DNA of 64,000 bases from Planctomycetaceae bacterium (GTDB taxonomy: Bacteria; Planctomycetota; Planctomycetia; Planctomycetales; Planctomycetaceae), in assembly GCA_021732785.1 (NCBI GenBank), contig JAKFUG010000023.1, positions 121,426 through 185,425 of the forward strand, read 5' to 3'. The position numbers were made by a program, and so were the translations under genes. The notes beneath the pieces were generated by a model. The model saw nothing but the letters and a program-made list of their open reading frames with translations, had not been told where the DNA came from and searched no databases. Below, in pieces: positions 33,708-43,800 of the stretch; the first letter of the stretch is position 1, and each line of letters starts with the position of its first letter.

Positions 33708-34640
33708 ATGGCAACGGACATCCGCTTGAAGGAGCGTTTGCCGGAACTGACCGACCGCATTGTGGAAACGTATCAGGAGATCGACACGATCCATCATCTG
33801 GGTCATTGTCCCCTTCCGAGCGTTGACGCCGTGGTCGAGATTGCCAGCGATGTGAAGGAGATTCTCTATCCCGGCTATCGGAAGCGGCAGAATCTGCACT
33901 TCGGCAATGTGACTTATCACGTCGGCGATCTCATCGACAGTCTGCACGATCGGCTGACGCAGCAGATTGCCCGTGCGCTGCGTCACGATTTTCGTCGACG
34001 CAACGGTTTGGAATGTGGCAACGTCACGCCCGATTTTGAGAGCGTCGGTCAGGAAAAGGCGGTGCAGTTTCTCGAAACGTTGCCGGAGATCCGCCGCACG
34101 CTCAGTCTCGATGTGCAAGCCGCGTACGATGGCGACCCGGCGGCCGGCGGTCTCGATGAAATCATTTTCTGCTATCCCGGACTGGAAGCGGTGACGGTCT
34201 ACCGCATCGCGCATGAGTTGCACAAATTGGGCGTGCCCCTCATTCCGCGGATGTTAAGCGAAGGGGCCCACAGCAAGACGGGGATCGATATCCACCCCGG
34301 TGCCACCATCGGGCATTCCTTCTTCATCGATCACGGCACCGGCGTGGTGATCGGCGCAACGTGTGAGATCGCCGATCATGTGAAGCTGTATCAAGGGGTG
34401 ACACTCGGTGCACGGAGTTTTGCCAAAGACGATGAAGGCAATCTCGTCCGCACCACGAAACGGCATCCGACGATCGAGAGTTATGTGGTGGTCTACGCCA
34501 ACGCCACAATCCTCGGCGGCGACACCATCATTGGACATCATGCCGTGATCGGATCGAGTGTGTCGCTGTACGAATCGGTGCCGCCGAACACGATTGTGAT
34601 GCTGGAAAAGCCGTCGCTGCGTTTTCGACAGGCGTCGTGA
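33708..34640 (+). CDS. Serine O-acetyltransferase
   Basis: A 310-residue enzyme that makes O-acetylserine from serine and acetyl-CoA, the committed step of cysteine synthesis. The N-terminal helical domain is followed from about residue 165 by CysE-type signatures: [40 protein letters not shown] (catalytic His region), [22 protein letters not shown] and left-handed beta-helix hexapeptides to the end ([23 protein letters not shown]). The length fits the longer SAT/EpsC subgroup. ATG at 33708 has an AGGA ribosome-binding site. No cysteine synthase gene is nearby, so the partner of the usual complex is encoded elsewhere. Confidence 0.93.
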   Translation: MATDIRLKERLPELTDRIVETYQEIDTIHHLGHCPLPSVDAVVEIASDVKEILYPGYRKRQNLHFGNVTYHVGDLIDSLHDRLTQQIARALRHDFRRRNGLECGNVTPDFESVGQEKAVQFLETLPEIRRTLSLDVQAAYDGDPAAGGLDEIIFCYPGLEAVTVYRIAHELHKLGVPLIPRMLSEGAHSKTGIDIHPGATIGHSFFIDHGTGVVIGATCEIADHVKLYQGVTLGARSFAKDDEGNLVRTTKRHPTIESYVVVYANATILGGDTIIGHHAVIGSSVSLYESVPPNTIVMLEKPSLRFRQAS

Positions 34641-34779
34641 AAGTAGCCATCACGCTCCGCGTGATGAGCGGATCAACCGAAAGCGCTGCGACTTTCCACG
34701 AAACGGAAGAATCGCTCGCGGTGAAGTGGCTGAGTCGTACCCATCACTCCGCTCATCACGCGGAGCGTGATGGCTACTT
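34641..34779. repeat. Palindromic repeat, ACGCGGAGCGTGATGGC family, copy 2
   Basis: Exact 32-base arms at 34641-34672 and 34748-34779, the longest perfect arms in the window. The core is shared with 8201-8260. It exactly bridges the convergent serine acetyltransferase and methyltransferase genes (gap 34641-34781). Confidence 0.9.
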
Positions 34780-34781
34780 TG

Positions 34782-35459
34782 TCAGCCAAGGCGTGGTTTG
34801 AGCGTGGACAGCGTCCAATGGCGGTCGCTCGTCATTGTGATGGACGACGCAGGAATGCCGAGCGGTTGCACGAGGTCGCGCACTTCGTCGACGGTGAGTG
34901 CCGCGCGGAGCGAATCGCTGAATAAACGGCGCTGATGATCATTCGCGCCGGCGGCATACTGGTCAACCAGCGAACTCCGTTCAGATTCTGACTGCGGGCG
35001 ATGCAGATCGCGCACGAAGAGCAATCCGCCCGGTTTCAGAATCCGCCAGCATTCGCCGAAGACCATAAACGGTTCGGGAATGTGGTGAATGATGCTGTTC
35101 GACATCACGATGTCGAACGCGGCATCCGGATCGGGCAGCCACTTGCAGTCGCATTCCACGCAGGTGATGGCGTCGTCGAGTCCCGCCGCGGTGATGTTCT
35201 TCCGGGCGATCCGTAACATCTCAATGGCCGCATCCGCCGCGACGACTTTGGCCGCGATTCCCCGACCGAGCAGTTCGATGGGAATCTGCGCCGTTCCGGT
35301 TCCCGCATCGAAAACGCGGGGCGTTTGCTCCGATTTAGGCCACACGCGCAACAGATCATCAACAAACACACGGTTGACGTGTGTGTGATCCATCGCATTG
35401 TAGTCGACCGCGTCCTCGGTGGTGTCCATCACCTCGGGTTCGAGGACGCGCGACAACAT
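34782..35459 (-). CDS. Class I SAM-dependent methyltransferase
   Basis: A 225-residue methyltransferase: motif I RVFDAGTGTAQIPIELL (about 48-64), VVAADAAIEMLRIARKN, CDCKWLPDPDAAFDIVMSNSIIHH (motif IV, double His typical of the Methyltransf_11/25 group) and LKPGGLLFVRDLHRP. Substrate unknown. It lies 18 bases downstream of the alkyltransferase-like gene and is probably co-transcribed with it. ATG at 35459 is preceded by GAAGAGAA; a second in-frame ATG ten codons later is possible. Confidence 0.88.
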   Translation of the reverse strand: MLSRVLEPEVMDTTEDAVDYNAMDHTHVNRVFVDDLLRVWPKSEQTPRVFDAGTGTAQIPIELLGRGIAAKVVAADAAIEMLRIARKNITAAGLDDAITCVECDCKWLPDPDAAFDIVMSNSIIHHIPEPFMVFGECWRILKPGGLLFVRDLHRPQSESERSSLVDQYAAGANDHQRRLFSDSLRAALTVDEVRDLVQPLGIPASSITMTSDRHWTLSTLKPRLG

Positions 35460-35477
35460 GTTCGATGTTCTCTTCGC

Positions 35478-35846
35478 TCAGCCGACCGTCGCTACGGCGG
35501 GAGCGGTTTCTTCGACGATCTTCCACGAGATCAGATGCGTATCGCAACCGACGATTTCCAGAATCGTCTTGCGACCGGCAGCCGCGGAGAGCTCATAGCC
35601 TGCGGACTTCAGAAAGGTGGCCTGTTCGCAATCGGCGGCCAGACGTCCGTCATCGCTCACGGCCCGCCACCATTGCAGGTGCGGCCAGTCGCGGCGAATC
35701 GTGTCGAGGCAGGTGGAGAGGTTCTTGCCGTTCACGCCGGGCTTGAATCCCGCCCGTTCGGCAACCTCCGTGAAGGTGGCGAGCTTTTCCAGTCGCTTCA
35801 ATTCCCAGAGCACTTCTGCAACGGCCTCAGCGCGAATCGATGCCAT
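35478..35846 (-). CDS. Alkyltransferase-like (MGMT-fold) protein with altered active site
   Basis: A 122-residue protein resembling the DNA-binding domain of O6-alkylguanine-DNA methyltransferases: VLWELKRLEKLATFTEVAERAGF, the winged-helix recognition region KNLSTCLDTIRRDWP and WWRAVSDDGRLA. Where active enzymes have PCHRV and alkyltransferase-like proteins PWHRV, this one reads WWRAV (59-63), so the acceptor cysteine and the flanking His-Arg are lost. It may bind damaged or modified DNA, or may have left repair altogether. ATG at 35846 is preferred since GGGAG lies nine bases upstream. It precedes a methyltransferase gene by 18 bases. Confidence 0.65.
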   Translation of the reverse strand: MASIRAEAVAEVLWELKRLEKLATFTEVAERAGFKPGVNGKNLSTCLDTIRRDWPHLQWWRAVSDDGRLAADCEQATFLKSAGYELSAAAGRKTILEIVGCDTHLISWKIVEETAPAVATVG

Positions 35847-36151
35847 CTGTTTCATCTCCCGAGGAACAATTCTCAGATGCGCGATCGCACGCACCCCGCC
35901 CATCGTTCCTGCTTCGATCTTAATCCCAGAAGGACCACGCTCGGCGTCGTCTCTCTGGCATGAACCGGCCGCGAGCGCCGATTCCCTGGCGTTCCACAGC
36001 GTTTAGGTTACTCCACCGGCGGATGTCCCACAATGCACAGCCCGAGATTGCTGCGCGCGATTGCCGTGACGTTTCCGCGCTGTCAAACTGAAGGGGAATT
36101 GCTCTTGATCTTCGCGCGACTTTCTGTTCTGCATCATCGGGTCGATTTGAC
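35847..36151. other. Intergenic region with no recognised feature
   Basis: A 305-base gap between a leftward and a rightward gene. I see no repeat, RNA or convincing coding frame; promoters for both sides are expected here but not assigned. Confidence 0.4.
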
Positions 36152-36595
36152 ATGCAAACGTATCTTGGACATGGCGTGCGCTTCCGTTATCCCGCGGACT
36201 GGACATTGACGGAAGAAGAAACCGGACCGACGATCAACGTCCATCTGCAAACGCCCGGTCTCGCCTTCTGGATGTTGACGCTGTTGCCGCCGACGACGGA
36301 CGTCGTCGATGTGGTCGAAGCCGCTGTGGCGGCCTTTGAAGACGAATACGAACAAGTCGACCGCTACGATCGCAGTCCGGAATTCGATGACCTGCGATCC
36401 GCCGGTTGCGATCTCGATTTCGTGTGCCTGGACCTGGTGAACTCGGCCACTATCCGTGCCGTGGCGTTGGTCGAGAACACGGCGTTGGTCATGTTTCAGG
36501 GCGAAGATCGGGAATTGAGCACGCTGCGTCCGCAGTTCGAAGCGGTGACCGACAGTTTGTGCGCGGACATCGATCCGGACGTTGAGAAGTCGTAG
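36152..36595 (+). CDS. Small protein, possibly PsbP/DcrB-like fold
   Basis: A 147-residue protein of unknown function. The start VRFRYPADWTLTEEETGPTINV, with a F/YP.DW motif followed by strands, resembles the PsbP/DcrB (DUF1795-type) fold that often begins F.YP..W. The middle helix VEAAVAAFEDEYEQVDRYDR and the closing LRPQFEAVTDSL fit the same alpha-beta sandwich. No signal peptide or lipobox, so it is probably cytoplasmic. It is rich in acidic residues. Only a fold-level guess is possible. Confidence 0.6.
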   Translation: MQTYLGHGVRFRYPADWTLTEEETGPTINVHLQTPGLAFWMLTLLPPTTDVVDVVEAAVAAFEDEYEQVDRYDRSPEFDDLRSAGCDLDFVCLDLVNSATIRAVALVENTALVMFQGEDRELSTLRPQFEAVTDSLCADIDPDVEKS

Positions 36596-36657
36596 ACTGC
36601 TTTGAGCACTCACGTCAAAATCAATTGCGCAATGGTCAGCACCAGGAAGCTATAAAC

Positions 36658-36785
36658 TCGAAATCCGAAATCCGAAATCCGAAGGAAATCATAAATCCGA
36701 ATGAGAAAATAGGATAAGACCAGCACGTTTTTCCCTTGGTGCTTCGGTTTTTTTTCGGATTTCGACATTCGGATTTCGGATTTCG
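36658..36785. repeat. Inverted repeat TCGAAATCCGAAATCCGAA
   Basis: Left arm of tandem AAATCCG units (36658-36683) and right arm of CGGATTTCG units (36753-36785), near-complementary, AT-rich compared with flanks. It fills most of the gap before the HlyD-type gene. Confidence 0.7.
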
Positions 36786-36849
36786 ATCGCGAAAATTGAA
36801 CAACTTATTTTGACGCGACTCCTAATTATTCATTACGGATCTCAAAACG

Positions 36850-37710
36850 ATGAATACGGCTGCCCTGCTGATCACGATTTGCCTGACCGGCGATGCGACC
36901 GCGGAAATTCAGGTTCCCGCGGTCGTGGTGACATTGATCGAGCAAGTCGATGTCCCCGCTCAGGAACAAGGCGTCTTGTTGAAGCGTCTGGTGACGGAAG
37001 GGCAGGTCGTCGAAGAGGGCCATGTGCTTGGTCAAATGGATGACCGCGATGTGAAGCTGCTCCGTCTCCGTGCAGAAGCCGAAGTCGAGCAAGCGCGCCG
37101 CCTGGCCGAAAACGATCTCAAAGTTCGCTTCGCCGAAAAATCCTGCGAAGTGGCAAAAGCGGAGTTGAAGCGGGCCCGCGATTCCGTCGACAAATTTCCG
37201 AAAAGCGTGTCGCAGACGGAACTCGATCGCCTGCAATTGCTCGCCGATAAAGCCGCGCTCGAGATCGAACAGGCGCAGGAAGATCTGGCCGCGGCGCGGA
37301 TTCAGCAATCGCTGAAGCAGCACGATCTCGATCGCATCAAACTGCAACAGGAACGGCGGCGGATCATCGCGCCCATTACCGGCGTTGTCGTGCAATGGAA
37401 GAAACATCAGGGGGAATGGCTCGAACCCGGAACGCCCGTCGTGCGCGTGATCCGCATGCACCGGCTGCGCGCGGAAGGCTTTGCTCCCGCGGGGGCGTTG
37501 CCGCGCGAAGCCATCGGCCGCAGTGTCACTCTGACGGCCGCCATGCCGGGGCAACCGCCGCTGAAACTTCCGGGCGAACTCGTGTACGTCAGCCCGGAAA
37601 TCGATCCGGTGAACAACCAGATTCGCTTCTGGGCGGAAGTCGATAACCCGCAACTGAAATTGCAGCCCGGCCAGAGCGGGGCCCTCGTCATCCATCCCCT
37701 CAAAAAGTAA
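36850..37710 (+). CDS. HlyD-family periplasmic adaptor protein
   Basis: A 286-residue exported adaptor (signal peptide about 1-19). Order of parts: lipoyl-like half QVDVPAQEQGVLLKRLVTEGQVVEEGHVLGQMDD, an alpha-hairpin coiled coil (about 70-165, rich in E, K, R, A), then the second lipoyl half IIAPITGVVVQWKKHQGEWLEPG and a beta-barrel domain ending in VDNPQLKLQPGQSGALVI. Such proteins connect inner-membrane transporters to outer-membrane channels, but no transporter gene is adjacent. The next gene, 160 bases on, encodes a giant alpha-2-macroglobulin and has a candidate -10 box of its own. Confidence 0.85.
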   Translation: MNTAALLITICLTGDATAEIQVPAVVVTLIEQVDVPAQEQGVLLKRLVTEGQVVEEGHVLGQMDDRDVKLLRLRAEAEVEQARRLAENDLKVRFAEKSCEVAKAELKRARDSVDKFPKSVSQTELDRLQLLADKAALEIEQAQEDLAAARIQQSLKQHDLDRIKLQQERRRIIAPITGVVVQWKKHQGEWLEPGTPVVRVIRMHRLRAEGFAPAGALPREAIGRSVTLTAAMPGQPPLKLPGELVYVSPEIDPVNNQIRFWAEVDNPQLKLQPGQSGALVIHPLKK

Positions 37711-37824
37711 TCTTCCCCCCTCGCGCTTTGCCGACGCCCCAGTCCGCGTTCAAAAACAAGTCTTCCGGAACTTTTCCGCAGCCTTTCACGTCCTCATTGA
37801 GAGACGACGGTGCGCTCGTCGGGT

Positions 37825-37830
37825 TATACT
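37825..37830 (+). promoter_or_regulatory. Candidate -10 box upstream of the macroglobulin gene
   Basis: TATACT about 45 bases before the start. The nearest -35-like hexamer, TTGAGA at 37797, is 22 bases away, too far for a standard promoter, so support is modest. Confidence 0.3.
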
Positions 37831-37870
37831 ACGCCGCGATGGATCGAAATCTGCCTCCCAATTCTTGGGG

Positions 37871-40800
37871 ATGGATCGCAACATGATGAATGTCAAGCGT
37901 TGGTGTCTCGCGGCCGCAGTGTTCACACTGGGCGGCATCTGGTGGGCGAATGCGGCGGAGGCCCCGGGAGAAGCAGGGATGCGGACCACGGCGGAGAAAC
38001 AATTCAAAGCCGGCAACTTCAAGGACGCTTACGCCGTCTACAAGAAACTGGTGCAAAGTGACGACACGAGTGCCGATGCGGTCCCGCGCGATCTTTCCAG
38101 TGCCGTCGATTGCCTGAATCAACTGGGCGATCTCACGGAATGGGACAGCCTCGTCGAAGCGGCGATTTCCGCACACAGCCAGAACTGGAAACTGCTGCGT
38201 CAAGCCGCGTTGAATTACCAGCAGGCAAATCATTTCGGTTCGATCGTCGCGGGCAAATTCATTCGCGGCAATCAGGCGGGGCAAGGTGAATACGTCACCA
38301 CAACCGATCGTGATCGCGTGCGGGCTTTGCAACTCTTTTCTCAAGCGATGGAATTCGCCCAGAAGGACGCTTCGAAGCCCGAACTCGCCCGGTTCTATCA
38401 GCAGTTCGCGGAAACTGTCGCGATGGACACCATCGGGGCCGATGCCTGGGAATTGCAGGTCCTCACCGATCTCGCGGTCCTGCCCGATCCCGCACCCGGT
38501 TACCAATGGGGCCGTGGTCGGTTCGGCATGCGCGGCGGCAACACTCGCGGCGCGCCGGTTGACGCCGAGGGCAATCCCGTCTTCTATCATGTCCCCGAAA
38601 CGTTCGCCGCGGCGAAGTCCGATGGCGAACGCTGGCGCTGGCTGCTCACCAATGCCGTTGCGAATGATGCGAATCTGCGGAACGAAATCGAATCAACCTG
38701 GGCCGGGTTTCTGCACTCGCAATTCGGCGTGCAGACAATGGCGGGCTTCTTGCCACAGGACGACGACCACCAAGCCGACGACGCCACCGGTCCGTTCGCG
38801 GTTCACACGTTGAAGGACGATGAAACCCTCGCGCGGCTCGCCACCGGCATCAAACGGTTTTCGTTGCCGGACGAATTCAATGCCGTGAAACTCTACAAAA
38901 CGATTTCAGCCCGCGCGAACGACACATTCGTCGCGCAAGCCGCTGATATGGTGGCGAGCCTCTATGAAGACCGTCGGCAATACGTCGCCGCGGCGGCCGC
39001 GTGGAAAACGGCACTGGAAAAATTCGGCGATGATAATCATCGTGCTGAACGTCTCCGGCAAATCACCGGCAACTGGGCGACATTCGAGAATGTCCAACTG
39101 CAACCCGCTGGCACCGGAGCCACCATCGATCTGCGGTTCCGCAATGCGAAGAAGATCACGTTCACCGCGCATGCCATCAAGATCAGCACGCTGCTGGAAG
39201 ATCTGAAGACCTATCTCAAATCGAATCCGACGCAGGTGGACTGGCAGCGGGTCAACATCGGCGACATCGGTCATCGGCTCGTCATTGAGAACCAGACGAA
39301 ATACCTCGGCGATAAAACTGCGGAATGGTCGCTCGCTCTCGATCCGAAAGCCGAGCACGTCGACCGTCGCCAAACAGTCACCACGCCGTTGCAGAAAGCC
39401 GGGGCGTATCTGCTCGTCGGCAAGGTGGATGGCGGCAACACCAGCCGCGTGATTGTGTGGCTCGCCGATACCGCGATCGTGCGGAAACAGCTCGATCAAC
39501 AATCGTGGTACTACGTCGCTGATGCCGTGACAGGGCAACCGCTGCCACGCGCCAATGTCGAATTGCTCGGTTGGAAGCAGGAACAGGTCCGACCCAACCA
39601 GAACAACTATCAGACCGTGGTCAAGAACTTTTCCGAGTTCACGGACGCCGACGGGCAGATCAAGCTCGGCAACAATCGACAGCCGCAGGATCACCAATGG
39701 CTGGCGGTCGCGCGGACGGACGCCGGGCGGCTGGCATACCTCGGTTTTACCGGCGTGTGGTACGGCCAGTATCACGACGAGCAATACCGCGAAACCAAGG
39801 TCTACACGATCACCGACCGCCCCGTGTATCGCCCCGAGCAGACCGTGAAATACAAGTTCTGGGTGGGCGATGCGAAGTACGACCAGCCCGATACGTCGCC
39901 GTATGGCAAGCAGAAATTCACGGTTGTGCTGATCAATCCGAAGGGCGAAACCGTCTTCGAGAAGCCGGTGGTCAGCGACCAGTTCGGCGGGATCGAAGGG
40001 GAATACGCGCTGCCGAAAGATGCCCCGCTGGGTGTCTTTTACCTCGTGGTCAAAGATCGTGATGGCATGGGCTCGTTCCGTGTCGAAGAATACAAGAAGC
40101 CGGAATTTGAAGTCACCGTCGATGCCCCGACCGAACCGGTGCAGCTCGGCGACAAGATCACTGCCACGATCAACGCCAAATACTACTTCGGCGGGGCGGT
40201 CACCAAGGCGAAGGTGAAGTACAAAGTCGAACGGTCAACGCACCTCGCGCAGTGGTATCCCGCCGGACGGTGGGACTGGTTCTACGGCAAGGGATATTGG
40301 TGGTTCGCGCCGGATTACAGTTTCTATCCCGGCTGGAGCCGTTGGGGCTGCGTGCGACCGTTCCCGTGGTGGTGGCACCGCGGGCCGCAACAACCGGAAC
40401 TCGTCGCCGAACAGGAAGTCGACATCGGCGATGACGGCACGGTGAAGGTTGAAATCGACACGCTCGCCGCGAAGGAAATCCACGGCGATCAGGATCATTC
40501 CTACTCGATCACCGCAGAAGTCGTCGACGATTCGCGTCGCACCATCGTCGGGACCGGCAAAGTCCTCGTGGCCCGCAAACCGTTCAAGGTCTTCGCGTGG
40601 GTCAACCGCGGGCATTACCGCGTCGGCGACACCGTCAAAGCGAATTTTTCCGTCTCGACGCTCGATCAAAAGCCCGTCAGCGGCGCAGGCAAGCTGACGC
40701 TCTTTGCCATCAAGTACAACGACGCCGGGGAACCGAACGAAACCGTTGTCAGCACGTGGGAACTCAAGACCGATGCACAGGGAACCGCCGCACAGCAGTT

Positions 40801-43800
40801 TGTCGCGTCGGCCGCAGGACAGTATCGGTTGTCGTATGCGGTGACCGATGCGAAGGGGCACACCGTTGAAGGGGGATACGTCTTCAACGTGCTCGGCCAA
40901 GGCTTCGATGGCCGCGAGTTCCGTTTCAACGATCTCGAACTGATCACCGACAAGCGCGAATACGCGCCTGGTGAAAAGGTGCGGCTGCTCATCTCGACCA
41001 ATCGGCCCGACAGCGCGGTGGTGCTGTTCCTGCGGCCATCGAACGGCATCGCGCTGCCGCCGCAGGTGGTGCGACTGACCGGCAAGACCACGGTGCAGGA
41101 AATCGCGGTCGTGCAGAAGGACATGCCGAACTTTTTCATCGAGGCGTTCACCGTCGCCAACGGCAAGTATCACGAGGAAGTTCGCGAGATCATCGTCCCG
41201 CCGGAAAAACGGGTGATTAATGTGGAAGTGAAGCCATCACAAGCGGAGTATCGCCCCGGTCAGGCCGCGACGATGCAGATTAAACTCACCGATGACAAAG
41301 GCAAGCCGTTCGTCGGGTCGACGGTGCTGACGGTGTATGACCGCAGCATCGACTACATCGCCGGGGAATCCACGATCCCCGAAATCCGCGAGTTCTTCTG
41401 GAAATGGCGGCGGTCGCATTCTCCCCGTCATGAATCGAACCTCGGCATCGCCGGGTGGAACATTCTGAAGCCGAACGAAACCGGCATGAACACGCTGGGG
41501 GCGTTCGGTGATATCGGCGTCAATCTGCCGGAATGGGGAAAGGCCATGGCGGGCACCCCGGTCGGATTGCCGGGGGCGCGCGGCGGTATTCGATTCAAAG
41601 GTGCCGCCAGTCGCGCGCTGATGATGGAAGGGGCCATGCCCGTGCCGATGGCCGCTCCCGCGATGCTTGGCGATGCGGCCGGAGCCGGTGGCGGATTGGG
41701 CGGTGGCGGCGGTGGTCCCGAGATGATCGAACCGACCATCCGTTCCAACTTCGCGGACACCGCATTCTGGGCGGGGAGTCTCACGACGGACGCCGAGGGC
41801 TTCGCCGAGGTGAAATTCGACATGCCCGAGAATCTCACCGGCTGGAAAGTGAAAGCGTGGGCGCTCGGCGCGGGGACGAAAGTCGGTGAAGGGTCCGTGG
41901 AAGTCACCACCAAGAAGAATCTCCTCGTCCGGTTGCAGGCCCCGCGGTTCTTTGTGGAGAAGGATGAAGTCGTTCTCTCGGCGATCGTCCACAACGATCT
42001 TGCGACCGAGAAAACCGTCCGCGTGGTCCTCGAATGCGAAGGAGGCACGCTGCTGCCGATGTCCGAAAAAGTTGACGTCGCGGCGACCGATCCGAAGTGG
42101 TCGCTGCCCGGCGAAATCGTCATCCCCGCGAATGGCAAGCAGCGTGTCGACTGGCGGGTGAAAGTCGTGCATGAAGGCTCGGCCATCGTCCGCATGAAAG
42201 CGCTGACCGACGAAGAATCAGACGCGATGCAGATGACCTTCCCGGTCTACGTGCATGGCATGCTCAAGACCGAATCGTACTCCGGCGCGATCCGTGCCGC
42301 CGATGCGACCGGTAGCGTCAAACTGAATGTGCCTGCGGAACGGCGCATCAATGAATCGCGGCTCGAGGCCCGGTTCTCGCCGACGCTCGCCGGAGCGATG
42401 GTCGACGCGCTGCCGTATCTGGTCGAGTATCCCTACGGCTGCACCGAACAGACGCTGAACCGGTTCCTGCCGACGGTGATCACGCAGCGGATTCTGCAAA
42501 AAATGCAGCTCGATCTCGCGGCGATCCGGGACAAGCGGACGAACCTCAACGCTCAGGAACTCGGCGATCCGCTGGACCGCGCGAAGCAATGGAAACGCTT
42601 CGACCGCAATCCGGTGTTCGATGCGGACGAGGTCGCTGCAATGGTGAAAGACGGCGTCGAACGACTGACCGCGATGCAACTCAGCGACGGCGGCTGGGGC
42701 TGGTTCAGCGGCTACGGCGAACATTCGTCGCCGCACACCACGGCGACGGTGGTGCATGGCTTGCAGATCGCCGCTCAGAACGATGTGGCGATCGTGCCGG
42801 GTGTGCTCGACAAGGGGATCGCATGGTTGAAGCGCTATCAGGACGAGCAAGTCCAACTCATCCAGCGTGCGGCGACGAAGCCGAAGGATCAACGCTGGAA
42901 AGAACGGGCCGATGCGACCGATGCGCTGGTCTACATGCTGCTCGTCGATGCGGACATCGCGAATGGAGACATGAACGAGTTCCTGTTCCGTGACCGCATC
43001 GAACTGCCGGTGTATGCCAAGGCGCTTTTCGGACTCGCGCTGCAGAAACAGCAGCAGGCCGAGAAACTGGCAACCGTAATGCAGAACATCGACCAGTTCC
43101 TCGAACAGGACGACGAGAACCAGACGGCGTACCTCAAGCTGCCCGAGAACAACTGGTGGTGGTCCTGGCACGGGTCGACCATCGAAGCCAATGCGTACTA
43201 TCTCAAGCTACTCACCCGCGTGAATCCGCAAGACGAAAAGGCGTCGCGGCTGGTGAAGTACCTGCTCAACAACCGCAAGCATGGCACCTACTGGAACAGC
43301 ACCCGCGACACCGGCCTGTGCATTGAAGCCCTCGCGGAGTACCTCGTCGCCAGTGGGGAAGCCGAACCGAAGCTGACGATCGAAGTCTGGCTCGACGGGA
43401 AGAAACAAAAAGAAGTCGCCGTCGACAAAACGAATCTCTTCTCGTTCGACAACTCCTTCGTCCTGATGGGCGATGCGGTCACCGATGGCGAGCACACACT
43501 GGAGTTCCGCAAGCAGGGACAGGGGCCACTGTATTTCAATGCGTACCTCACCAACTTCACGCTCGAAGACCACATCGAAAAAACCGGTCTCGAAGTGAAG
43601 GTGCAGCGGAAGTATTACAAGCTGACCCGCGTCGACAAAACCGTGGACGCCGCCGGGAGTCGCGGCCAGGCGGTGAAAGAGAAGGTCGAAAAGTATGAAC
43701 GAACGGAACTGGAAAATCTCGCGACGGTCACCAGCGGCGACCTCGTGGAAGTCGAACTCGAAATCGACAGCAAGAACGATTACGAGTACCTCGTCTTCGA

